In this document: one piece after another, positions 1 to 5,243 of the stretch
How positions within the stretch are numbered: the stretch's first letter is position 1
Layout: every line of letters starts with the position of its first letter
Assembly: GCA_001303705.1 (NCBI GenBank)
Contig: LJUI01000176.1
Span: 1-5,243 of the forward strand
Direction: 5' to 3'
Length of the DNA stretch: 5,243 nucleotides
From: a candidate division TA06 bacterium SM23_40
GTDB lineage: Bacteria; LJUI01; SM1-40
The notes under the pieces: model-generated
What the model was told of the DNA's origin: nothing
Databases searched by the model: none
The model's input: the letters and a program-made list of their open reading frames with translations, nothing else
Program-made: the position numbers and the translations under genes

Positions 1-353
1 CTCACATCCGGGGTGAGCACCTGTTGCGGAACGGCGATGGCGACACTCATGGTATCGATAGTGATCTCGAGCTGATAACTGCCATCTTTCATCCCGCGTG
101 ATGCTACTGAGAACGTGTACGTTTCATCCGATGCGATGTCTACCGACTCCCCCGCGATCTCGAGACTCTGCGTGACATTGTTCGACACCCGGTACTGAAG
201 TACCTGGTTCTCCGGCATCCGGTATTCGAGCATGAGGCCTGTCTCCAGATCTCCCCACGGCCCTTTGCGTGCGGCACACCCGCTCAGGACAGAAATGGCC
301 AGAACCGCCATCACTACTGGTTGCCACGTCCGCCGGATCCTTCTCCGGATCAT
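1..353 (-). CDS. Putative lipoprotein, N-terminal part (runs off the left edge)
   Basis: The 117 residues read from the ATG at 353 contain no stop, and the gene continues past base 1. The N-terminus is a lipoprotein signal: a basic stretch MIRRRIRR, a hydrophobic segment (about residues 13-23) and a lipobox L-S-G-C with the acceptor cysteine at residue 26. The protein should therefore be cleaved by signal peptidase II and anchored in a membrane by lipid. A second Met at residue 15 would leave no basic n-region, and the ATG at 353 has a good AGGAGG six bases upstream, so I chose the first. The mature part begins with short polar strands (LEYRMPENQVLQYRVSNN, then EIAGESVDIASDETYTFSV). This opening loosely resembles DUF6263-type lipoproteins, which start with a 'LRYKF..G..LRYKV' pattern. 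That family match is a weak impression and no function can be given. The TIGR04076 gene ends 146 bp upstream on the same strand. Confidence 0.82.
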   Translation of the reverse strand, partial: MIRRRIRRTWQPVVMAVLAISVLSGCAARKGPWGDLETGLMLEYRMPENQVLQYRVSNNVTQSLEIAGESVDIASDETYTFSVASRGMKDGSYQLEITIDTMSVAIAVPQQVLTPDV

Positions 354-359
354 CTGCTC

Positions 360-365
360 CCTCCT
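360..365 (-). promoter_or_regulatory. Ribosome binding site of the lipoprotein gene
   Basis: AGGAGG on the minus strand, six bases before the ATG at 353. It is a perfect Shine-Dalgarno match and decides the start codon over the internal Met at residue 15. Confidence 0.8.
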
Positions 366-499
366 CTCCGTAGGTGCTGGACAATAGTCGTGACTCACCA
401 CACCGGCTCTGTGCGCCAGGCTCATCGCGGCGCGGCCGGATGTCTCTTACCACCCTCGGCACATTCCACGTCGCCGGCATCGCGCTCGCGCATGGGCGC

Positions 500-787
500 T
501 CATCTCGCAGGCGACGGCGCAGTGCCGGCTCTCTTCATGCCAGGCATGTCGCCTCCAACCTGGATAGTCAATATATCTTTGCGGATATCGGCCCAGGCCC
601 AGGGACAGAACCCCTCCGGCACCTTCGCCAATTCCTCGTGGCCTTCTATCACGAATTCCTGACCGTCCCTGAAGCACTCACAGGGGCCGAGTCCCCTGTA
701 CGTGTCCTCCAGGTACTCGTCGATCAGATCCTGATCGAGCGTCCTCTTGAGGACAGTGATCTTGCATCGAGGCACAGAAGCCGCCAT
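500..787 (-). CDS. TIGR04076 family protein (small, function unknown), short C-terminus
   Basis: A 95-residue soluble protein with no signal peptide or membrane segment. It carries the hallmarks of the TIGR04076 family as I know them: an N-terminal strand CKITVLKRTLDQDLIDEY (residues 8-25), then GPCECFRDGQEF (about 34-45), the aromatic signature GFCPWAWADI (about 59-68) and GGDMPGMKRAGTA (about 78-90). The biochemical role of the family is not established. The two conserved cysteines (in GPCxxF and GFCxWAW) could suggest metal binding or redox activity, which is inference. The start is supported by AGGAGG at 798-803. Family members usually continue after 'MK..GTA' with a tail like CCTDGxRPVxFK. 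Here the frame stops after GTAPSPAR, so the tail is missing or replaced, and neither other frame restores it. The gene lies 163 bp downstream of the oxidoreductase gene on the same strand, and that gap contains a tandem repeat. Confidence 0.85.
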   Translation of the reverse strand: MAASVPRCKITVLKRTLDQDLIDEYLEDTYRGLGPCECFRDGQEFVIEGHEELAKVPEGFCPWAWADIRKDILTIQVGGDMPGMKRAGTAPSPAR

Positions 788-797
788 CGCACCAACT

Positions 798-803
798 CCT
801 CCT
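798..803 (-). promoter_or_regulatory. Ribosome binding site of the TIGR04076 gene
   Basis: AGGAGG on the minus strand, ten bases before the ATG at 787; the overlapping register AGGAG (796-800) is eight bases away. It sits two bases downstream of the tandem repeat at 806-880, so folding of the repeat RNA could affect access to it. Confidence 0.7.
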
Positions 804-805
804 CA

Positions 806-880
806 CCCGGGGACGTTGGTAGGTTCTCAAGGTTACGATCCCGCCCGGGGACGTTGGTAGGTTCTGAAGGTTACGATCCC
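806..880. repeat. Two-copy 38-bp tandem repeat in the leader of the TIGR04076 gene
   Basis: Unit 1 is 806-842 and unit 2 is 844-880, with a period of 38 bp. The 37 aligned bases differ at one position (828 C, 866 G). Each unit starts with CCCGGGGACGTTGG and ends with GGTTACGATCCC. Within a unit, GGGACGT (810-816 and 848-854) pairs with ACGATCCC (835-842 and 873-880) as seven base pairs with one bulged A, leaving an 18-base loop. The single difference falls in the loop. The core CCGGGGACG occurs a third time at 897-905, and a degenerate partial copy may lie at 909-933. The repeat ends two bases from the Shine-Dalgarno sequence of the gene at 787. A role as an RNA leader element, an operator pair or part of a dispersed genomic repeat is possible; none is shown. 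Confidence 0.85.
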
Positions 881-950
881 ACCGCACAGGCCAGTGCCGG
901 GGACGCCACCCGGGGAGGTACCTAGGTTTGAAGATTATTATCAAAATCGA

Positions 951-1544
951 TCAGAATTTTCTGCCGAGCTCATACGCCCGTTCGAGGTTCTCCTTGCGGA
1001 CGGCCGCATCACCACCCACCATACCTCCGAGGATCTCCATCTTTGCCTGCTTCACCCCTACTCCGAGCAGCCGATCGTTGATCATGATCCGGCGCATGCT
1101 CTCTGCGATGCCGATCTCCTCGAGGTGTTCAACAGTATGCCCCGCAGGGCATACGACAAGGGCTTTCTCTACGTCGATCCTCGAGGTCACATGCTCGCCA
1201 TCCGCATAGAGATACGCATACCCATACGTGAGTACTCGGTCAAACCAACCTTTCAGTTTCGCGGGACAATCGCTCCACCACACCGGGTACACGAACGCCA
1301 GGCCATCCGCTTTGTCGATCTTCGACTGCTCCGCCTTCACATCTTCAGGTACAGGAGCTTTGGGATCCAGCGCGGTCTCCCGTTTGTATTGATCCAGGTC
1401 CATATCCGACTTGAACTCCATTTCGTACAGGTCGCCTATCTCGACTGAATGCCCGGCATGCTCGAGCCCCCGCACAAACTCTCCGAGCACCTCCCAAGTA
1501 AACGACTCCTTGCTGGGATGAGCGAAAACGACGTACACATACAT
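951..1544 (-). CDS. Flavodoxin-fold NAD(P)H:quinone oxidoreductase-like protein (Flavodoxin_2 family)
   Basis: A 197-residue cytoplasmic protein that probably binds FMN or FAD and reduces quinones or related electron acceptors with NAD(P)H. It matches the NQO1/MdaB/KefF-like Flavodoxin_2 family in length and motif order. The first strand and flavin-phosphate loop read YVYVVFAHPSKESFT (residues 2-16), with the typical 'HP...S.T'. Next come the aromatic flavin-contact strand FVYPVWW (84-90) and KLKGWFDRVLTYGYAY (96-111). VCPAGHT (131-137) lies where the family usually has a 'T.G' loop near the isoalloxazine ring. The ATG at 1544 starts directly before the first beta strand, as is normal for the family. 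Its ribosome binding site is weak (GTGAGG about nine bases upstream), but a near-consensus promoter lies at 1620-1648. The exact substrate cannot be read from sequence. A role in detoxifying quinones or electrophiles is typical of the family but inferred here. Confidence 0.9.
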   Translation of the reverse strand: MYVYVVFAHPSKESFTWEVLGEFVRGLEHAGHSVEIGDLYEMEFKSDMDLDQYKRETALDPKAPVPEDVKAEQSKIDKADGLAFVYPVWWSDCPAKLKGWFDRVLTYGYAYLYADGEHVTSRIDVEKALVVCPAGHTVEHLEEIGIAESMRRIMINDRLLGVGVKQAKMEILGGMVGGDAAVRKENLERAYELGRKF

Positions 1545-1619
1545 CGATCTTGCCTCACTCTCGTGCTGGTTGGCTCGTGAGATCTCGATTTCGATCGGGA
1601 ACCGAATTCGACATCCCGC

Positions 1620-1648
1620 ATTCTACCCGAGCGAGGGTGCGATGTCAA
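1620..1648 (-). promoter_or_regulatory. Sigma-70-type promoter for the oxidoreductase gene
   Basis: On the minus strand TTGACA (1648-1643) is followed after exactly 17 bases by TAGAAT (1625-1620). The -35 box is perfect and the -10 box differs from TATAAT at one position. Transcription would start near 1613 and leave a leader of about 68 bases before the ATG at 1544. It lies downstream of the terminator of the preceding gene and points at the oxidoreductase, which makes it a separate transcription unit. Confidence 0.75.
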
Positions 1649-1746
1649 CTTCTCTTACCGTCGCATGGTCTGATGCCCGCACCCCGACCTGGCGGCCTGG
1701 CCACGTCGCGGGATCATCTGGATCACCTGGATATGAGCAAAGAACT

Positions 1747-1768
1747 GCCGGCCACCTCAGTGACCGGC
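1747..1768 (-). terminator. Stem-loop terminator after the 746-residue beta-helix gene
   Basis: Read on the minus strand, GCCGGTCAC-TGAG-GTGGCCGGC forms a nine-pair stem with one G-U pair and a four-base loop. It is followed by AGTTCTTTGC, a modest U-rich tail. It lies 137 bases after the TAA at 1905-1907 and about 100 bases before the next promoter, the expected place for an intrinsic terminator. The imperfect U-tract lowers confidence. Confidence 0.65.
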
Positions 1769-1781
1769 GAGTGTCGCTTGA

Positions 1782-1797
1782 GGCCCACTTAAGGGCC
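1782..1797 (-). other. Small hairpin in the 3' untranslated region
   Basis: GGCCC (1782-1786) and GGGCC (1793-1797) form a five-pair GC stem with a six-base loop. There is no U-run. It precedes the terminator stem-loop in the transcript and may protect the 3' end or help RNA polymerase pause; this is inference. Confidence 0.35.
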
Positions 1798-1837
1798 GGG
1801 AGACGTTCATGTGTCTGCCGCTGACGGACTATCCGCT

Positions 1838-1854
1838 GCCGGCCGTTGCCCGGC
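1838..1854 (-). other. Small GC hairpin in the 3' untranslated region
   Basis: GCCGG (1838-1842) and CCGGC (1850-1854) can pair around a seven-base loop, about 50 bases past the stop codon of the beta-helix gene. There is no U-tract. It is one of three GC hairpins in succession between the stop and the next promoter. Confidence 0.3.
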
Positions 1855-1904
1855 TATCTGAGTCCGGATCGGCACCTGACTGCCCATGCCGGCGAACCTG
1901 TCGA

Positions 1905-4145
1905 TTAACCCTCGAAGAAGACGACGAACTCGCCCACGACCTCTTCGACGAATGTGGTTCCGCCGAGCTCGAATGAAACGCCGATGGTATGGCCACCTGT
2001 GGCAGTCGGATTGGCCACGCCGACATCGGGAGGCATGTCCAGCATCGTGAAGATGATCTCGGCGGGTGGTATTGCGCCGAGCCAGTCGAAGAAGGCGTTC
2101 GCGGCGAAGTAGGGGGAGGTCAAGCCAGCGAGTCCGGGCATAAGCGAATTCGGTACGCCTGAGAGGAGGCCCATCAGGGGGCTTCCGCCAGTGACAGCGA
2201 TGATTCCGAAGCTCGGTCCAAAGTCGTGGCCGCCCACGAGGGGGTCGTAGTACCAGACATCACCCCCCTCCAGGTAGACGCTACCGCCTGCGGCGATGTA
2301 CTCCTCGATCTGGAGCGCCTCGGGGGAGCCCTCCATGATCATGGCGTTGTTCGGGTACACACCCAGACAGATGAACAGTCCGCGATACGCAAACAGGTCG
2401 TAGTTGCCCGGAGGACCCTCAACGAACTCGGAACTCCTGCCGAGGGCAGATAGCGCATCCATGATCGGCTGGCCGCTGAACGGAGTGAGATCAGCGTCCC
2501 AGATCAGATAGTCACAGACAGGGGCGATCTCGAACGAGAAGCTATCCTCATCATAGAGCGTCGCCGGCGGTGTTCCGATCCGGGATCGATACCGATACTC
2601 GCCGAACGGCGCCGCCGACGGCACTCGGTGAGTGAGATGGCGCTGCACAGTGAAGTCGGCCGGCAACGTATATTGGTCGGGCCCCACAACTCGCACGGTA
2701 TCTCCGCTCGACACCACAGCCTCTGTGAGCACCCAGAACGGCTCGGGCTGCCCCCACCGATTGATCGCCGTGTACGTCACCCCGAGTTCGCTTCCCGGGA
2801 GGACCACCGTCGTGTCGGGCGTCAAGTACAGTGTCAAGTAGTCGTCCTGGTCGAAGAAGAATGCCCCCATGTCGCTGCGCGTCCCGTCGGGATCGAGCGA
2901 GTCCGGGTGTCCTGCGTCGATGCACGGCGACTCCCACAGCAGACGATGGTCTCGTTTGCCGGCGAGTACGAACGATGGATTCTCATCGATGTTCCCCTCA
3001 CCCGGCCAGCCGCCCTCCACATCGGAATAGGTCACCCCGATCGAACTTCCCTCCCCCACGTATATCTCAGACCCGGTTGGAGCGGTATTCTCCCAAGAGA
3101 TGGAGTTGAGCACCGTCGGTGCAGCCCAGAACTCACAGGAGATGCCGCCCCCATACAGGGCTTCGTTGCCGGCGATCGTATTCCCGGCGATGACTGTCTC
3201 ACAATACTTGTTGCAGGAGATCCCGCCGCCGACATATTGAGCCGTATTTCCCGTGACCAGATTTCCGATGACGTCAGGGGTGGGTCCCCACAGGTAGAGG
3301 CCCGCCCCGAACTGGGCGGTATTCCCACATATCCGGTTACCCGCGAGAATGGAGGAGTCGTGGGAGATCCACCTGCGCTCCTCGCCGAGCTCACGCCCCC
3401 TTCCCCCTCTGTCCCAGGGCGCCGGACCCGCCCATTGCAGCTCCCAGATCGGGACCAGCCAGTATACGCCTCCGCCGAAATCAGCAGTATTGCCTATGAT
3501 GGTATTTCCTTCGATAGTCGGGGGGATCATCACGCAGAAGATCCCGCCGCCCGAGTCGGCTGCGTTGGCGGTGACCAGATTGCCAGTGATCATTGCGGGG
3601 GACCGGTCGAGGTTGATCCCGCCGCCCCAGGTAGCCGTATTTCCTGAGATCGCGTTGCCCTCGATGAGGGCGGCAGACGAGTCACAGTGGATGCCGCCTC
3701 CGCACACCGCGGTGTTCGCGGCGATCGCGTTGCCTGCAATAGTCGGAGAGGCCCCGCCGAGGCAGGCGATGCCTCCGCCGTACTCGTCCCCGATCGAATA
3801 CCCGTTGCGGATTGTGAACCCCTGCAACACCGAACTCGACTGCTCTCCACTGTGGAAGCAGAATCCCCTGTGTGGATCCATCGAGCTTCCCTGGCAGTTG
3901 ATGATAGTCACCTGTGGCCCGTTCTCGGACATCACGACGATGCTCTTGCCAAGGAAGTCGATGTCCCGGTTCCCGTCCCCTGTGTAGCTGCCATTCGCGA
4001 CAAGCACCGTATCTCCGTTCACCGCAGCATCGATCCCCGCCTGGATCGTCGGATACTGGCTCGGAACGTGAAGGACGGTGCCCAGTGCAGTCACGCTCGA
4101 TCCCGCGACGAGTGCTCCGGCCATTAAGATCTCTAGCGCTCTCAT
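1905..4145 (-). CDS. Exported right-handed parallel beta-helix protein with C-terminal amidotransferase-like domain
   Basis: A complete 746-residue protein. Residues 1-22 form a Sec-type signal peptide (MRALEILMAGALVAGSSVTA; cleavage probably near residue 20-22). LHVPSQYPTIQAGIDAAVNGDTV follows from residue 25, the usual entry motif of Pectate-lyase-3/PbH1-type helices. Coils run to about residue 375, with GGGI-type turns starting at residues 123, 149, 174, 199, 224, 280, 306 and 332, a period of 25-26. The one large gap (224 to 280) holds an extra loop of about 30 residues. An end-cap (YSDVEGGWPGEGNIDENPSF, then PCIDAGHPDS) closes the helix near 430. Residues about 434-542 resemble an Ig-like strand domain (LTPDTTVVLPGSEL ... 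APFGEYRYRS). Residues about 543-746 (LIWDADLTPFSG, FICLGVYPNN, YIAAGGSVYLEGGDVWYYDP) resemble a GATase1-like Rossmann domain without an evident catalytic cysteine elbow. The start is supported by GGGGTGA six bases upstream. No enzymatic residues are recognised; adhesion, surface structure or glycan binding are guesses. Confidence 0.9.
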   Translation of the reverse strand: MRALEILMAGALVAGSSVTALGTVLHVPSQYPTIQAGIDAAVNGDTVLVANGSYTGDGNRDIDFLGKSIVVMSENGPQVTIINCQGSSMDPHRGFCFHSGEQSSSVLQGFTIRNGYSIGDEYGGGIACLGGASPTIAGNAIAANTAVCGGGIHCDSSAALIEGNAISGNTATWGGGINLDRSPAMITGNLVTANAADSGGGIFCVMIPPTIEGNTIIGNTADFGGGVYWLVPIWELQWAGPAPWDRGGRGRELGEERRWISHDSSILAGNRICGNTAQFGAGLYLWGPTPDVIGNLVTGNTAQYVGGGISCNKYCETVIAGNTIAGNEALYGGGISCEFWAAPTVLNSISWENTAPTGSEIYVGEGSSIGVTYSDVEGGWPGEGNIDENPSFVLAGKRDHRLLWESPCIDAGHPDSLDPDGTRSDMGAFFFDQDDYLTLYLTPDTTVVLPGSELGVTYTAINRWGQPEPFWVLTEAVVSSGDTVRVVGPDQYTLPADFTVQRHLTHRVPSAAPFGEYRYRSRIGTPPATLYDEDSFSFEIAPVCDYLIWDADLTPFSGQPIMDALSALGRSSEFVEGPPGNYDLFAYRGLFICLGVYPNNAMIMEGSPEALQIEEYIAAGGSVYLEGGDVWYYDPLVGGHDFGPSFGIIAVTGGSPLMGLLSGVPNSLMPGLAGLTSPYFAANAFFDWLGAIPPAEIIFTMLDMPPDVGVANPTATGGHTIGVSFELGGTTFVEEVVGEFVVFFEG

Positions 4146-4151
4146 TATCCC

Positions 4152-4158
4152 TCACCCC
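4152..4158 (-). promoter_or_regulatory. Ribosome binding site of the 746-residue beta-helix gene
   Basis: GGGGTGA on the minus strand, six bases before the ATG at 4145, matches the 3' half of the AGGAGGTGA consensus. It favours the first Met over the second one at residue 8, which would cut the signal peptide short. Confidence 0.6.
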
Positions 4159-4212
4159 CCTCTAACGGCCTGTCAGCCCAGCTGAGCAACCAACCAGAAC
4201 GACAAACCTTCC

Positions 4213-5243
4213 CTACTCCGCGGGCGGCCACACGATAGCGAACTCAAAGCAGTCCTCAACCCAGATCGAATCTGGATGAGCTCCGGTCCGACAACAGAGC
4301 CTGTACGGTTCACCAAACGGCGCCCCCATCGGGACACGCACGTGGCGTCGCACACCGTACAGCCCCCCGTTGCCACCAAGAGTGATCTCCACGGGACCGA
4401 GCGCGGGATTCCTCGCGTACGGGTTGCCGTTCAGCAGGTAGGCATCTACCCATCCGTCGAATGTGAGTGTGCTGTCAGTAACGTTTACGACATCGATGCT
4501 GAACCACAAGTCCTCGCCCCGGACGACCTGGGTCGTGTCCGGCGTCACACAGACCCACAGTAGCGGCGTCGGCCCAGCAGTGCAGGGATAGTAGTGGTAG
4601 CCCATGTCGGGAGGCCATACGTCACAGACTTCATCGGTTCTCGTGGTCCCTTCCGGCACAGCCGAATCCGGATCGCCACCGTCCACACACGGACTCTGCT
4701 CGGGTTGGCCGGCGATCGTCTGACTCAGATAGTAATCGCCCTGTGGGCCGGTCGCGAACAACGGATCGGCGTCGATATTGCCGACGCCGGGCCAGCCATC
4801 CTGCACATCCGAATAGGTGACAGTACACGGCCCTGAGATCTGGGGTCCCGTGCTCGCATTGTTGCCCCAGACTATCGAGTTGGTGACCGTTCCGGTCGAG
4901 TTGTACCAGCATATTCCTCCGCCATCGTCGGCCATGTTCCCCACGATCGTATTGCCACCGATCGGTGGGGAAGAGCTGGAGCAGACTATCCCGCCACCGA
5001 GCGGTCCGCCGGAATTATCTGCGATCAGGTTGCCCTCGATCGAACCCGACGAGAGATAATAATGAATACCACCACCAGAGCTACCTCCCACATTGCCCGA
5101 GATGATGTTGCCGCGGACGATCGCGCTACCTGAATGGCAGATTATTCCTCCGCCATTGCGTGTCGCTACGTTCCCCACAATCGTGTTGTCAGCGATCATG
5201 GCCAAGAAACCATTGTAGCAAAGGATCCCTCCGCCATTCCAGG
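4213..5243 (-). CDS. Parallel beta-helix repeat protein, C-terminal part (start beyond the right edge)
   Basis: The open frame enters at the right edge and ends with TAG at 4213-4215, giving 342 visible residues. It is already inside the helix at the first visible base (WNGGGILCYNGF). A start codon inside the window, such as the TTG at 5205, would cut a coil in half and is unlikely. GGGI turns occur at visible residues 3, 30, 56, 82 and 107 (period 25-27). They are followed by the end-cap YSDVQDGWPGVGNIDADPLF (143-162) and PCVDGGDPDS (184-193). The final about 115 residues form an Ig-like domain (VTPDTTQVVRGEDLWFSIDV ... APFGEPYRLCCRTG) equivalent to the middle domain of the next gene. The protein stops there and lacks the amidotransferase-like domain of its neighbour. 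No membrane anchor or sorting tail is evident at the C-terminus (FAIVWPPAE). It is probably exported, but the signal peptide is not visible. The 67-bp gap to the next gene has no clear terminator, which suggests cotranscription. Confidence 0.88.
   Translation of the reverse strand, partial: WNGGGILCYNGFLAMIADNTIVGNVATRNGGGIICHSGSAIVRGNIISGNVGGSSGGGIHYYLSSGSIEGNLIADNSGGPLGGGIVCSSSSPPIGGNTIVGNMADDGGGICWYNSTGTVTNSIVWGNNASTGPQISGPCTVTYSDVQDGWPGVGNIDADPLFATGPQGDYYLSQTIAGQPEQSPCVDGGDPDSAVPEGTTRTDEVCDVWPPDMGYHYYPCTAGPTPLLWVCVTPDTTQVVRGEDLWFSIDVVNVTDSTLTFDGWVDAYLLNGNPYARNPALGPVEITLGGNGGLYGVRRHVRVPMGAPFGEPYRLCCRTGAHPDSIWVEDCFEFAIVWPPAE

Larger units (their letters stand above)
1545..1904. other. Gene-free intergenic region with terminator, hairpins and promoter
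   Basis: This 360-bp stretch separates the 746-residue beta-helix gene from the oxidoreductase gene, both on the minus strand. I find no convincing coding region: short open frames on the plus strand have no family resemblance and no good ribosome binding site. Reading along the minus strand it holds GC-rich hairpins (1854-1838 and 1797-1782), a strong stem-loop (1768-1747), then a sigma-70-type promoter (1648-1620) and an approximately 68-base untranslated leader. A short imperfect direct repeat, GGATCAYCT twice, lies near 1711-1728. Confidence 0.7.

Noticed and set aside
806-880. Possible short CRISPR array
   Set aside because: The two copies are directly adjacent with a single base between them, no variable spacers, and no cas genes nearby.
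882-900. Terminator after the oxidoreductase gene
   Set aside because: CCGCAC and GTGCCGG can pair around a six-base loop with one bulge, but no U-run follows on the minus strand, so I do not call it a terminator.
935-950. AT-rich patch (minus-strand TTTTGATAATAAT) as a promoter for the TIGR04076 gene
   Set aside because: It offers a -10-like GATAAT, but no acceptable -35 box lies 16-18 bases upstream. Cotranscription with the oxidoreductase is equally likely.
1550-1824. Small plus-strand open frames in the intergenic region
   Set aside because: They overlap the minus-strand promoter and terminator, show no family motifs and lack good ribosome binding sites.
2628-3647. Long plus-strand open frame opposite the beta-helix gene
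   Set aside because: It is a shadow of the GC-rich minus-strand coding sequence. Its translation has no signal, domain or motif, while the minus frame has clear repeats.
4173-4185. Terminator between the two beta-helix genes
   Set aside because: TCAGC-CCA-GCTGA is only five pairs with a three-base loop and no U-tract; it is too weak to call.
5203-5205. TTG start codon for the right-hand beta-helix gene
   Set aside because: The frame stays open to the window edge and already encodes a typical coil (WNGGGILCYN) upstream, so the real start lies beyond 5243.

Overview
All five protein genes in this window lie on the minus strand, so transcription runs from the right edge to the left. The DNA is GC-rich, with Shine-Dalgarno-type leaders and one near-consensus sigma-70 promoter, so the source is bacterial. 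Two adjacent genes encode large exported parallel beta-helix proteins. They share a coil repeat (GNTIxGNTA...GGGI, about 25 residues) and an end-cap of the type YSDVxGGWPGxGNIDxxPxF followed by PCxDxGxPDS. From general knowledge, this architecture is abundant in uncultured bacteria of the FCB group and neighbouring candidate phyla (Eisenbacteria, Zixibacteria, Latescibacteria, WOR-3 and similar). That placement is an inference and cannot be fixed from this window.

Layout, in transcription order (right to left). (1) 5243-4213: the C-terminal 342 residues of a beta-helix protein whose start lies outside the window. (2) 4145-1905: a complete 746-residue paralogue with a signal peptide, a beta-helix, an Ig-like middle domain and an extra C-terminal domain resembling the glutamine-amidotransferase-like fold. 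The two genes are 67 bp apart and probably cotranscribed. (3) 1904-1545: a gene-free stretch with a strong hairpin terminator (1768-1747), further GC hairpins and a TTGACA-N17-TAGAAT promoter (1648-1620) that faces the next gene. (4) 1544-951: a flavodoxin-fold NAD(P)H:quinone oxidoreductase-like protein. (5) 950-788: an intergenic region holding a 38-bp tandem repeat that ends two bases from the next ribosome binding site. (6) 787-500: a small TIGR04076-family protein with an unusually short C-terminus. (7) 353-1: the first 117 residues of a lipoprotein that continues past the left edge.

The two beta-helix genes form one functional block (cell-surface or secreted proteins). The oxidoreductase starts a new transcription unit that may extend into the TIGR04076 gene and possibly the lipoprotein gene. 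I see no mobile element, CRISPR array, tRNA or rRNA, and no convincing defence or other novel multi-gene system. The items most worth a second look are the 38-bp tandem repeat in the leader of the TIGR04076 gene, and the architecture and cysteine pattern of the beta-helix pair.
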